A stretch of DNA of 20,000 bases from Chrysomallon squamiferum. Taxonomy: Eukaryota > Mollusca > Gastropoda > Neomphalida > Peltospiridae. The notes under the pieces are model-generated. The model saw only the letters and a program-made list of their open reading frames with translations, did not search any database and was not told the DNA's origin. The position numbers were made by a program, and so were the translations under genes. Below, one piece after another: positions 10,076-19,150 of the stretch (within the stretch, counting starts at the first letter, position 1; each line of letters begins with the position of its first letter). The stretch is taken from positions 765,001 to 785,000 of the forward strand of contig CM022673.1 of the NCBI GenBank assembly GCA_012295275.1. Direction: 5' to 3'.

Positions 10076-11044
10076 ACACCAGAATGTATATAAAACTACC
10101 TTGCTTCTCATCATTATCAGAAACCTAAACAAAAGAAGTCTTCATAGATGAATCTGCATCAACGTAGTTATTATAAAAAAATATATGTACAGTGATTTAT
10201 TTCCCGTTCAAACCAGAGCCCCAGGACTGATTTATCAAAGGCTGTGGCCTGCGTTTTCTTTACTAAAAGTAAATTTATGTTTATCTTGTTTTCAGTCAGC
10301 ACTAAATAATAGTGACCCCCTAGTTAATACAATGTGTTAAAAGGTAGTTAAAAACAAATATTCATTCATTAGTTTCACTGTTTTCAGTGATTTATAAACA
10401 TGGGTGAAACAGGCGGGCACAAGAGACTTAAAGAAAAATATTTATTTTCAGGTAACAGCGAGTAAACATATAAATTTTTGAACTCGTAAAAAAAACGTAA
10501 AAGAAAAAATGAATGAAATAAATAAATAAAAGGGGAAAAAATAATAAAAAAAAAAAAATTAAAAATAAATAAAATACAAAATGAAAAAAAAACCCTGTAT
10601 GTTAGTAACCTAGTTAGAAATGTGATATATTGGTTTATTTTTCTATAATCTCGGAAGTATGTTTGCACCATTAAGCATTGTGTGTATTTTTACGTTATTT
10701 TTGTCTTTCTGTCTATTGTTGTGGTTTGCTCGGGGACACTTAACATTTCAGAAATTCTACCTGTATTCGCAACCGCGAAAATATAGAGTTTACGTTGGGG
10801 TTTTTTGTTTGTCTGTTGTTGTTTTTTTTATGTTATATTTCTAAATGAATGTCTTGCATCATTACAAATTTAGACTGAAATTTTATATCACTATCAATTT
10901 AATTTGAATAATATATGGGTCGGATCTTGTTATTTTATAAAACGATCGCAGCTATTGTGGTACATTTAACATTCAAGAAAAAATAATTTCATTATTAAAT
11001 ATACAAAAATATACAGTAAGATAATAACAATAGTAGAATAAATC
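10076..11044. other. AT-rich spacer
   Basis: A-rich block at about 10480-10590. The remainder is unique-looking sequence with no supportable exon. Confidence 0.55.
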
Positions 11045-11240
11045 GTGTGTGTGTATATATGTATGTATTTATGTATGCATGTGTATGTGTGTGTATATAT
11101 GTGTGTGTTTATATGTGTAAATGTGTGTACATTCGTGTATGTATATGCATGTGTGTATGGTATGTATGTGACGTATCATCTGTGTGTATGTGTGTATGTT
11201 GCGTTTGTAAGTGTAAGTCTGTGTTTAAGTGTGTCTATTC
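11045..11240. repeat. Degenerate TG/TATG tract
   Basis: About 200 bp of interrupted TGTG, TATG and TATATA words, an old decayed microsatellite. A similar tract lies at about 11812-11895. Confidence 0.85.
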
Positions 11241-11644
11241 GCAATAATTATTCATATATCAAAAATATATCTTCTTGAGATTATTCTGTATTATGGTAGC
11301 TGTTGAAGGTACTTTTTTAATATACCATAATTGAAACTGCTAATAACCGGTTATATCATAAATGCGTATCTAATATTCTCAAAGAAAATAAAAAGAGGAT
11401 AACACTCTTTATTTTCGATTATTCTTTCTTTAATTTGGATCCAGTAACCGATATATTTTTTCATTTGGCGACAGAATCATGGACGTATTATTTATGATAT
11501 TTTTAGGCCCGTGAATAACCCAGTGTCAAGACAGTCGTATTAATCTGCTTTTGTTCTTTGTTAAATAACCAATAGATCAACTGTGTTTTTCATTTCTCAT
11601 TTTCGCTTTTAATTACTGGATTCATTTGATCAGACGTATTTTAA

Positions 11645-11740
11645 ATTAAGTTTGCATTTGGAATAAAATAAAGTTTTAAGTTTGCATTTGGAATAAAATA
11701 AAATTTTAAGTTTGCATTTGGAATAAAATAAAGTATTTTA
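11645..11740. repeat. Three-copy 30-bp tandem repeat
   Basis: TTTGCATTTGGAATAAAATA occurs at 11651, 11681 and 11711, exactly 30 bp apart. The copies differ only at one or two bases in the linker (AAGTTTTAAG versus AAATTTTAAG). The near identity implies a recent expansion. Confidence 0.85.
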
Positions 11741-12339
11741 CTGTTGAAAACAGTTATAACGGTTGCCGTATAGATTAAAAGATTAATGAGTTATAGGCGA
11801 TACTTGAGTTTGTGTATTTGTGTGTTTTTGTCTGTGTATGTGAGTGTGGTGTAAATGTATATGTGAGTGACTGTATATGTGAATGTATATGTGTACCAAT
11901 CCATTTTTACTTTTTATTTTATTTTTATTTTTTATCATTAAATTTTTGTTGTATATCATGAACCATCATTCACTTTTTTTTTTTTTTTTTTTTTATCAAA
12001 ATTTCTGTTTCATATCATCATTTTTTGTCAAATAAGTCATGTTTAATAGTAATTTTAATATTATAAACTACAATTAGCAATGCAGTGAAAGATCAGATAA
12101 AATAAAATATTAAAACCTTCATCTTTACTAACCTTTGTTATTTACGAATAATTATAAAATAAAATAATAATGCAAATATCAGATAGAATCAAGGAACAAA
12201 CACACAAAAGTAAAACCAAAATTACAAAATATGTACATGCACAATATAAATCAAAGAATAAATTATTCATTTTTCATATTCGTTTTTTCTGCAGGTGTGT
12301 GCTTTAATGTTTACAGACCTATCTAAATGTGTTATATAA

Positions 12340-12440
12340 GTCTGTGTGTCTATATATATATATATATCTATATCTGTCTGTGTATATACGCATAGGTGTG
12401 TTTGTCTATATTTGCATGTGTGCGTTGGTACGCGCGTATG
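12340..12440. repeat. Degenerate TG/TA tract
   Basis: TGTG and (TA)n words with interruptions; two overlapping open frames come from the repeat. Confidence 0.8.
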
Positions 12441-12739
12441 TGTGTGCACAGTCTAATTCAGGAAAAAAAAGTTTATTTATAGCCTTGATGAGCCTTTTTT
12501 TTCTTTTTAGTTTTTGATTTAGCAATGATTCCGTTCTGCAATGTTTTAAGGGTTTTATTTTTTATTTTTTTCATATCTGTGGAAATGTGCGTACAAAAAG
12601 TTCGCTACTTTCATCGATACGTGCCGCCCAAGAAGCAGCTTGTAATAAAACATAGACGGAATCTTATTACTTTTATTATACAATAAGCGTATGATTGGCA
12701 CGTAATTACCGTTAATATTTAAATTCAGTCACTCATTTA

Positions 12740-12940
12740 TCACGTACAGCGACTTAGGAGAGCTCCTCGCTTAATTCGGATGCCATTTTGCGTTACGGTT
12801 GCGTCAGCCAGTGAGTCGACTGAGCTGGCAGTCAGGATTTCCACGTGACGTGCAAATGCGCTGTCTTCCTGCTCGCAGGCTCGTTTTAATATCTGCAGGC
12901 GGAAATAATATTCCTCGCCGGTTTCGGTAGCATGTCCCAT
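12740..12940. other. Non-repetitive, GC-richer, CpG-containing patch
   Basis: About 200 bp distinctly richer in G+C and CpG than its surroundings. It is open on the minus strand for 66 codons (ATG at 12940; includes RLQILKRACEQEDSAFARHV) and partly open in other frames. It resembles no family I know and has no convincing splice sites. It could be an untranslated first exon or promoter, an old repeat, or an orphan exon. Confidence 0.3.
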
Positions 12941-12943
12941 GCC

Positions 12944-12945
<2 letters not shown>

Positions 12946-12988
<43 letters not shown>
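12946..12988. repeat. (TG)21 microsatellite
   Basis: Uninterrupted TG run immediately right of the GC-richer patch at 12740-12940. Confidence 0.97.
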
Positions 12989-12992
<4 letters not shown>

Positions 12993-13078
12993 TTATGAAT
13001 GTATATAGAGAGAGTGGAGGGTTAGAGAAATTTCTAACTAAAAAAAAAGAACTGAAAAAAATCAAGAAACAGTCAAGC

Positions 13079-13100
13079 AAACAAACAAACAAACAAACAA
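13079..13100. repeat. (AAAC)n microsatellite
   Basis: Five to six AAAC units inside a longer A/C-rich stretch (13040-13290) with (CAA)n and poly-A runs. Confidence 0.9.
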
Positions 13101-13313
13101 AATCAACAGCAACAACAACAACCCGAAACGAAATAATAATAATAAAAAAAAATCAAAAAACCCAACCTCGTTACACAAACAAACTTTGTAATACTTTAAA
13201 CACATTCTCAACAACAACAATTCTCCTTAAAACCATGAAAACAAATTTGATAAAAATTACTGAAACATCAAACAAAAAAAATTAGCGTATCAACACTATC
13301 TTGTTTGCTTGAT

Positions 13314-13344
13314 TAACCTCCATCTCACTGCAGATGTTATCTAG

Positions 13345-13385
<41 letters not shown>

Positions 13386-13429
13386 AATCTATCTATATAA
13401 ATATAATATCTGCAGTGCACTGGAGATTA
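13314..13429. repeat. Inverted repeat enclosing an (ATCT)n microsatellite
   Basis: Arms of about 27 bp, 13314-13340 and 13403-13429, share the perfect core CACTGCAGAT (13326-13335) with ATCTGCAGTG (13408-13417). Matching continues on both sides with few differences. The space between is an (ATCT)n array (about 13341-13396). The layout resembles a short palindromic element with a microsatellite grown in its loop. Confidence 0.6.
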
Positions 13430-14029
13430 TATATAAATATAAACAAAAAAAATATAGCACCGTAAAGTTAAGCTAACATTTTAAAATTTATTAAACTTGT
13501 ATTGTTTGTCCATAGGCCTGTTTAGTATAATTATTTTACACGTATCCTATTTACGACAAAGAAATATCTGTTTGCAAATAATTAAAACCGTCAGATCATT
13601 TTCGCTTTATCTATACAGCCAGTTTTATCATCGTCCAAGGTTGAATGTTTACACTGTTTGAATTTTATTCCTTATGTTTATTACAGTTCATAAAACATAA
13701 AGAAACATCCTCAAATATTGAACAAAATCATACACAAACTCATAGATACTTTCACGCACACACATACGTACGTACTGACGGATAAAGGACAGTTTCACAT
13801 AAACTCTAACTCAGACACATACACGAATATTAACATATACGCCCATATACCGACATAAATATTTTACCTTTACCTAATACAGAGACGACACAAAAAACGT
13901 AAACGATAAACCTTTTTTTATTTCACAGTATACAAAAAAAATATATATAAGTCAGATTGTACAACCCTCCCTTTTTCAGTTGAGTGTTTCACAGTCCAGA
14001 GAATCTGTATAAAACAAACTAGTATACAT
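13430..14029. other. AT-rich spacer
   Basis: Unique AT-rich sequence with scattered CACACA/CATA words. Nothing recognised. Confidence 0.55.
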
Positions 14030-14262
14030 TAATAACAATGCTCGCCGAAAAGTACACAGTCGGGTCTTTTGGCAGCTACGTAGGTGTTTGCGCGAGAACA
14101 TACAAAGGGAGATAACACAGCGTACCTCATCCAGTTATTTTGCGAATGTGTGGGCGAGTTGCGAGTGATTGGCTTTTTGTGCTGGCGAGAAGATGACTCA
14201 GCTTTGTTGCCTAACTTCTGGCGAAGTAAATTAGAAGTGAAGTTTTTCAGAGTTTCCATGAC
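14030..14262. other. Non-repetitive patch of unknown nature
   Basis: About 230 bp of mixed composition between AT-rich spacer and the (GAT)n/(ATAAT)n locus. Overlapping open frames exist on both strands (76 and 80 codons), neither protein-like enough to support. It contains AAAGGGAGATAACAC near 14104, a word I recall as frequent in molluscan interspersed repeats. Confidence 0.3.
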
Positions 14263-14439
14263 GATGATTATGACGATGACGATAATGATGATGATGATAA
14301 GTTTAATTAAAATAAATGTAATATAATGTAATATAATATAATATAATATAATATAATATAATATAATATAATATAATATATATATATAATATAATATAAT
14401 ATAATATAATATAATATAATATAATATAATATAATATAA

Positions 14440-14490
<51 letters not shown>

Positions 14491-14645
14491 TAATAATAAT
14501 ATTAATAATGATGATGGTGATAAGTTTAATTATAATAAATATAATATAATGTAATATAATATAATATAATATATAAATAAATACTAATAATACTAATACT
14601 ACTAATAATAATAATAACAAGAACAACAACAACAACAACAACAAT
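14262..14645. repeat. Compound (GAT)n, (ATAAT)n, (AAAT)n, (AAT)n, (AAC)n locus with internal duplication
   Basis: (GAT)n is followed by a long pentanucleotide (ATAAT)n run (about 14318-14441), (AAAT)n (about 14442-14477) and (AAT)n. The starting block is then repeated: 14284-14342 and 14507-14565 match at 56 of 59 positions with a 223-bp offset. The locus ends in (AAT)n/(AAC)n. Long open frames here are translated repeat. Confidence 0.85.
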
Positions 14646-15098
14646 ACATAATTCATATTGAATACGACACATTTAAGTTAAAGTTAGTTTAAAGTTTAAG
14701 TAAGCATTTATCTTGTGTTAGACGTCACAGTAAACAACTGCATCCACAATGGAAGGAGGAGGACACATTTTTCAAGAACCTAAAAACTGTCAGTGTAATT
14801 TCAGAAAATGATATAAAGAAACAACGCGATCAACGAACGAATGGATGAGTGAATATTTAACGCGATCTCAACACGAAAAGCACGTTTGACGTTACATTTG
14901 ATGACCTACTAGCTATGAGACGTTCTACGAAAGACAAAACAAATGAGTCGCAAGATTTACACGGCACCCAACAGAACAACAACTTATCAGACGTTTTGAA
15001 ATTTCAGTACATTGTCTTCTAGTGATTACTCGGGTTATTAATACAGTTAAAAAATAGCTGATTTAGGATTCGTTTGTTGTTTGATTCGAAATGAAAAG
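14646..15098 (-). other. Sequence downstream of the P450 stop codon
   Basis: The 3' untranslated region should start here. No canonical AATAAA is present on the minus strand within this stretch; only variants such as GATAAA (about 14706-14711) are seen. The polyadenylation site is therefore not assigned. Confidence 0.5.
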
Positions 15099-15286
15099 TT
15101 AACACGGTTTTCGTGGATTCAGGACGAGGTTGTAGGGCTCCAGTCGTCTGCAGATGCGCATTCTTGCGGCAAATGGAGGCATCGCTTCGTCTGGCGCGTG
15201 GCAGACGTCGTAGCGTTGCAAGACGTAAGCCAACGTCATAAAAGCGAACACGTGAAACCACTGGTCGCCGATGCAGGATCTTGGTT
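15099..15286 (-). CDS. P450 terminal exon (haem-binding Cys and C-terminus)
   Basis: 188-nt terminal exon following acceptor TTATTATTCCAG. The first two bases, AA, complete a codon begun by G in the previous exon (Glu318). It then reads PRSCIGDQWFHVFAF, with thiolate Cys322 encoded at 15273-15275, followed by an L-helix/C-terminal region (MTLAYVLQRYDV; ARMRICRRLEPYNLVLNPRKPC) and TAA at 15099-15101. A longer frame on the same strand (15019-15261) is only the shifted shadow; this frame is the one with the P450 motif and the correct splice phase. I recall the last intron of vertebrate CYP2 genes at the same place in the Cys-loop, in phase 1. Confidence 0.92.
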
Positions 15287-15309
15287 CTGGAATAATAACA
15301 ATAAAATCA

Positions 15310-15349
<40 letters not shown>

Positions 15350-17022
15350 CGACAACAATAACAACAACAACAACAATAATAATAATAATAATAATCGGTT
15401 ATATAATATTTAAAATAAAATATATTTTGTATGTTCAGGATGCTGACATTTCTAAACGTTTATGTAAAATTATATCAACTTAATGCATACTCTATAGGAG
15501 TTCCGATTTAATCACATTTATGTTAATGATTTTTTTTTTATATAAATCTGTTTTGATATATTTAATTTTTCTAAATGTTACTACAAAAAGAAAGAAGAGC
15601 AAAATCGAATAGAAAAAAAAAATGCCCTTATTATTGTTATAACAGTGATGTTTATTTTCTCATCTAAAGCCAGTGAAAAGGAAAACGAACGAAGTCAAAC
15701 AGTCGTAAAGAAAGAAAGAAAGAAAAGCTGCTGAGGCTCACCGACACCAAACGGCATCATGTTTTCAAACGTTCTCACGGTTCCATCCTCGCTAACGTGT
15801 CGCTCTGGTTTGAAGCTTTCAGGATCGTCGAACACCTCCGGTTGTCTGTGAATACAATACACACTAGCGAAAACGCTCGCTCCTTTGGGTACGTGGTAGC
15901 CCTCGATCTCGCTGTCAGCAACGGCAACGTGGGGCAACGTGCTCGGCGAAACGCAGGCCAGTCGCAGGGTTTCCAACACCGTGGCTTTGGTGTACGGAAG
16001 TCGCGGCATGTCGTCCCAGGACGGTTTTCTCGTGGAGCCGACCACCTCGTCGATCTCAGCTTGAATCTTGCTCTGGACTTGAGGATGGTGGATCAAATAG
16101 AGAAAGAGGAACTCCATGCCGGAGAGTGAAGTTACGAGACCTCCGTTAATTATGTCTGAAGCCGTTTGAACTATTTCTTGATCTGAACAAAAAGAAAAAA
16201 AAAAAAAAAAAACAAAGAAAAAGAAAAAGAGGAAACAGTCCGTATAATGGACATAATGGAAAAAGAATCTCTTGCTGAACAGAGATGTTTTCAGGTCAAC
16301 TTTAAGCTGATACTCATGATCAAATAACATAACAAAGGAAAATTGATTTAATTTGATATCTGTTTAGGTATGTACCTATTTATATGTATTTATATATACA
16401 TATGTGTATATTTGCATGTATGTATTTATGTTTGTATTTTTATACGTATATATGTATGAATGTATGTATATGTGTGTTTGTATGCAAGTATATATGTATG
16501 TATATATGTATGTATATGTGTGTATGTATGTATGTATGTATGTATGTATGCATGCATGTATATGTGTGTTTGAATATAAATACTATGCATATACTTATGT
16601 GTGTATGTATATGTATATGTCTATATACGTAAATACGTGTGTACTGACTGCAAAGCATTTGTCTCTATGCATATATAAGTATTTGTGCAAGAAAGGAATA
16701 TAGAATTCTCGTAAAGCAATTTCAATACATTTTTGATCTATGACAATATAAGACCATTCACTAGGAAAATCTTCGATGACATTTTTATGCATTTTGTTTA
16801 AAGGAAAACGTGGATATTGCTACGTGCCGGGTCAGTGGATGTTTAGGAAAACTAACCCAACAGGAGCAGCAAAACGGGATTGTTCCTGTTTGTTTGTGTT
16901 TGTGTTAGTGAGTACAGTTATATCCACTAAATGTAGAAAACGTAGTACCAGCTTTTTAGGGGTGAGATTTTTGCCCGTTATTTGTTTTTTTCTTTGTTTT
17001 TCTTTTTCTTTCTTTCATTCAT

Positions 17023-17058
<36 letters not shown>

Positions 17059-17809
17059 TTTCTTGTACGGGAGTGAATCAACAGCAATGTCGTCAATCTT
17101 TTACCACAGGCTACAACTACAACGTACGGTAAATCCTGCAACTTTTGATCAGGGATTCAGTAATAAATGAAAGAAGTAAAGGAAGTTATTAAAAAAAAAA
17201 AAAAAGTAAAATAAAAAAATAAAAAATAAACAATAAAATAAAGTAATAATAAATATATTGCCAGACATACATATATAATAAATAAAATAATAATTTAATA
17301 AAACAATATAATCGGTACTGACAAAATGCTTTAGAAAACCCACAGAAAAGAAAAAGGAACAAGAAAGAGCCAGACAATAAATAATAATTTAAAAAAATAT
17401 ATAATCGTGACATTATCAGAGATCTAAAAGCTGTTCCAAAACTTAGTACACATAATCAATTCAACGTGGAATTTGATATCAAGAGCTTTGTTAAAATATA
17501 GGTCCTATCTGATAACAGACACGCATATAGAAAATTGTTTTGTTGTCTTCACTGAAACTTTATTGTTGTCATCTGCTTGTAAAGACGACTTAATACCCAT
17601 TAACAAAAGGAACATTTCTCCTTAGAAAATTTCACCAAACTTATGAATGGGTGTCAGAAATTGGGAAAGAGAAGTCGATATTATTCAAGATATATATATG
17701 TATATATATATATATATATAATTTTATAAGCAGCATGAAGTCTTTTTTTCTTTTGTTATGACATTTTTTCTTTAACATAAATTGAACATAAATTGAACAT
17801 AAAAATAGC

Positions 17810-17857
<48 letters not shown>

Positions 17858-17874
17858 AATAATAATAATAATAA

Positions 17875-17905
<31 letters not shown>

Positions 17906-17952
17906 AGGACGAGGAATGATAAAACTGATTTCTAATTAAAGGTTGTCTAAAT

Positions 17953-17990
<38 letters not shown>

Positions 17991-18024
17991 CGGATATCTA
18001 TATCTGTATATCTATATCTATCTA

Positions 18025-18076
<52 letters not shown>

Positions 18077-18859
18077 TATATACATATATATGCCCATCTG
18101 ATATCTAAATCGTAATGACTTTAATCCTATACGATATATCGTGTAGGCAGTGTAATAGTTTAACTCTGACCCACGCTAAAACATATCGAGTAAGAGTTGT
18201 GTCTCTTGATAGTTGCGTCATACTGATATCAATAACACTAACGCGTCGCATCAAATCGCATGTAACAGACAAATGCATAAAATCATGGAACATTTCCAAT
18301 TAGTGCGTATATAAATATTAATACACAAACAAAACAGAGATATATTTACCTGGGGAATATTTCAGCTGAAAGTCGTCGCTGTTTAAAAACAGACTAAGGA
18401 GGTCGTCTGACGTAGTGACCCCGTCTGTAGATTCATGCTTCTGTTTTATCCACGCCCTCAGCACTGTCGCTATCTCAGTCATCAGCTGCCTCAGGTCTGG
18501 AGAACTGTGGGACACGAGCGCCCACAACTTTGGATATTTCAGATTAATGGCAGTGGAAAGCGACATCAAGTCGACCTCGTCCAGAGTCTGGAATAAAACC
18601 ACTAACTTCACGAAGTCTGGATCTTTGTAGTCGTATCTTTTGCCTCTGATGACAGACACCAGAGCGTTCACGAAAGTCGGTCGAAGAACGTCCGTTATGC
18701 TGAATGCCTTCCCGGCATGCTTTTCTATTTCCGCCATCAAGTCGCAGGATTCCTCCTGAAAGTTCTGTACAAAGGTTTCGACAGATGTCTGACTCCGCAG
18801 TCGCTGAATACATATCTTTCTGTTCATACGCCAGTTTTCCCCACTTCCAAAGAGTATTC
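15099..18859 (-). CDS. Cytochrome P450 (CYP2-clan type), partial gene, last three exons
   Basis: Haem-thiolate monooxygenase; family members are normally ER-anchored and use NADPH-P450 reductase to oxidise lipids, steroids or xenobiotics. Join of 18350-18859, 15742-16182 and 15099-15286 gives 379 residues to a TAA stop, counting from a Gly split by the upstream intron. Visible motifs in order: C-helix WRMNR (residues 10-14); I-helix NGGLVTS (183-189); ExxR as ETLR (241-244); meander FKPERH (294-299); Cys-loop FGVEPRSCIG with thiolate Cys322; a basic C-terminus ending NPRKPC. Animal microsomal P450s are about 490-520 residues, so roughly 110-130 N-terminal residues (membrane anchor, proline-rich hinge, A/B helices) lie beyond the right edge. 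There is no frameshift or internal stop. Oddities: Val at the I-helix acid position, Glu at the Cys-loop Gly, and His in place of Phe in PERF. Family is certain; clan likely from motif style and intron positions; substrate unknown. Confidence 0.95.
15287..15741 (-). other. P450 last intron (455 bp, phase 1)
   Basis: GT-AG intron with donor GTGAGC and acceptor TTATTATTCCAG. It contains a (GAAA)n run (plus strand, 15707-15726) starting about 15 bp inside the donor end, and a compound triplet block (15310-15395) ending some 25 bp from the acceptor. On the sense strand that block reads (ATT)n, (GTT)n then (ATC)n, so both ends of the intron are microsatellite. Confidence 0.9.
15310..15395. repeat. 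(GAT)n(CAA)n(AAT)n triplet block in P450 last intron
   Basis: (GAT)13 at about 15310-15349, then GAC, (CAA)n with AAT, then (AAT)n to 15395. Its left end lies about 25 bp from the terminal-exon splice acceptor. The Asp/Asn or Met/Thr runs in open frames here are intronic. Confidence 0.92.
15742..16182 (-). CDS. P450 internal exon (I-helix to meander and start of Cys-loop)
   Basis: 441-nt exon, phase 1 at both ends. The acceptor has a very long sense-strand T-rich tract ending TTGTTCAG; the donor is GTCG followed by GTGAGC. It starts with a split Asp (DQEIVQTASDIINGGLVTS) and runs through the I-helix, J-helix (HHPQVQSKIQAEIDEVVG), K-helix ETLR, the beta region (GYHVPKGASVFAS) and the meander (FDDPESFKPERH), ending MMPFGV plus the first base of the next codon. 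The open frame continues upstream into F-rich residues, but these are the translated polypyrimidine tract of the intron and are not protein. Frame and phase match the neighbouring exons exactly. Confidence 0.95.
16384..16625. repeat. (TATG)n/(TATA) degenerate tract in P450 intron
   Basis: About 240 bp of TATG, TGTG and TATA words with a purer (TATG)n core near 16525-16560. Open frames on both strands are repeat translation. Confidence 0.93.
16991..17064. repeat. (CTTT)n microsatellite in P450 intron
   Basis: T/C tract with about nine clean CTTT units at its right part, preceded by interrupted TTTC words. Confidence 0.93.
17686..17721. repeat. (TA)n microsatellite in P450 intron
   Basis: TA run with one TG interruption. 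Confidence 0.93.
17808..17907. repeat. (CAA)n(AAT)n(AAG)n compound triplet microsatellite
   Basis: Three adjacent triplet arrays, (CAA)16 then (AAT)7 then (AAG)10, each grading directly into the next, followed by GACGAGGAA. Confidence 0.95.
17956..18073. repeat. (AC)n, (TATC)n and (TA)n cluster
   Basis: (AC)16 at 17956-17988, then TATATC words, then a long (TA)n to about 18073, all in the intron just downstream of the 510-nt exon. Confidence 0.95.
18350..18859 (-). CDS. P450 internal exon (C-helix to H-helix region)
   Basis: 510-nt exon, phase 1 at both ends. The acceptor is a T-rich tract ending TTTAG before GAATACTC; the donor is CCAG followed by GTAAAT. It encodes residues 1-170 of the visible part, starting with a split Gly and ILFGSGENWRMNRK. 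Trp10 and Arg14 are the C-helix pair that contacts the haem propionate. The exon continues through the D-H helix region (QNFQEESCDLMAEIEKHAG; DVLRPTFVNALVSVIRGKRYD) and ends KYSP. The in-frame ATG at 18827 is internal (Met12), not a start. As I recall vertebrate CYP2 gene structure, this single exon covers what is there split over about three exons. Confidence 0.93.
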
Positions 18860-19054
18860 CTAAAGAAAAAACACATTTTCTGTTAAAACGTGTCTGCTTA
18901 CTGGACTACAGTGAATTAAACAAACAAATGAAATAAACGAAATCTAAAATGAAAACGAAAATAATTAGACTATATTTTTCGTTTTTATTTCTTAAATTCA
19001 TTCTTTCTTCCTCATTTTATACCTTCTTTCGTTGTTTCTTACTTTCTTTATAGT

Positions 19055-19071
19055 GTGTGTGCATGTACTCC

Positions 19072-19103
<32 letters not shown>

Positions 19104-19150
19104 ATGTGTGTGTGTGAATGTGTGTATATGTGTGTGTGTGCATACATATA
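19055..19150. repeat. TG/TA degenerate microsatellite
   Basis: TATATA and TGTGTG words with short interruptions within the upstream P450 intron. Confidence 0.88.

Larger units (their letters stand above)
11241..12739. other. AT-rich spacer
   Basis: Holds the 3 x 30-bp repeat, decayed TG tracts and a poly-T run (about 11975-11993). No gene is seen. Confidence 0.55.
16183..18349 (-). other. P450 intron (2,167 bp, phase 1)
   Basis: GT-AG intron with donor GTAAAT and acceptor TTGTTCAG behind a ~45-nt sense-strand T/C tract (plus strand 16191-16232, A-rich). No exon-like open frame lies inside. It is built largely of microsatellites, listed separately, separated by AT-rich spacer. The least repetitive stretch is 16790-16980, where I recognise nothing. 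Confidence 0.88.

Noticed and set aside
13341-13396. (ATCT)n array considered as CRISPR-like
   Set aside because: It is a simple tetranucleotide repeat without spacers, in a eukaryotic context.
14303-14656. 117-codon Ile/Tyr/Leu-rich frame
   Set aside because: It is a translation of the (ATAAT)n compound locus.
15019-15261. 80-codon minus-strand open frame
   Set aside because: It is the shifted shadow of the P450 terminal exon; the true frame carries PRSCIGDQ, the correct splice phase and the TAA at 15099-15101.
16183-16330. N-terminal extension of the I-helix exon frame, including a Met and F-rich run
   Set aside because: It is intron: the F-run is the translated polypyrimidine tract, and a clean acceptor gives the phase required by the upstream exon.
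18825-18827. ATG as start codon of the P450
   Set aside because: It is Met12 inside the conserved C-helix WRMNR motif; in-frame P450 sequence continues upstream to a splice acceptor.
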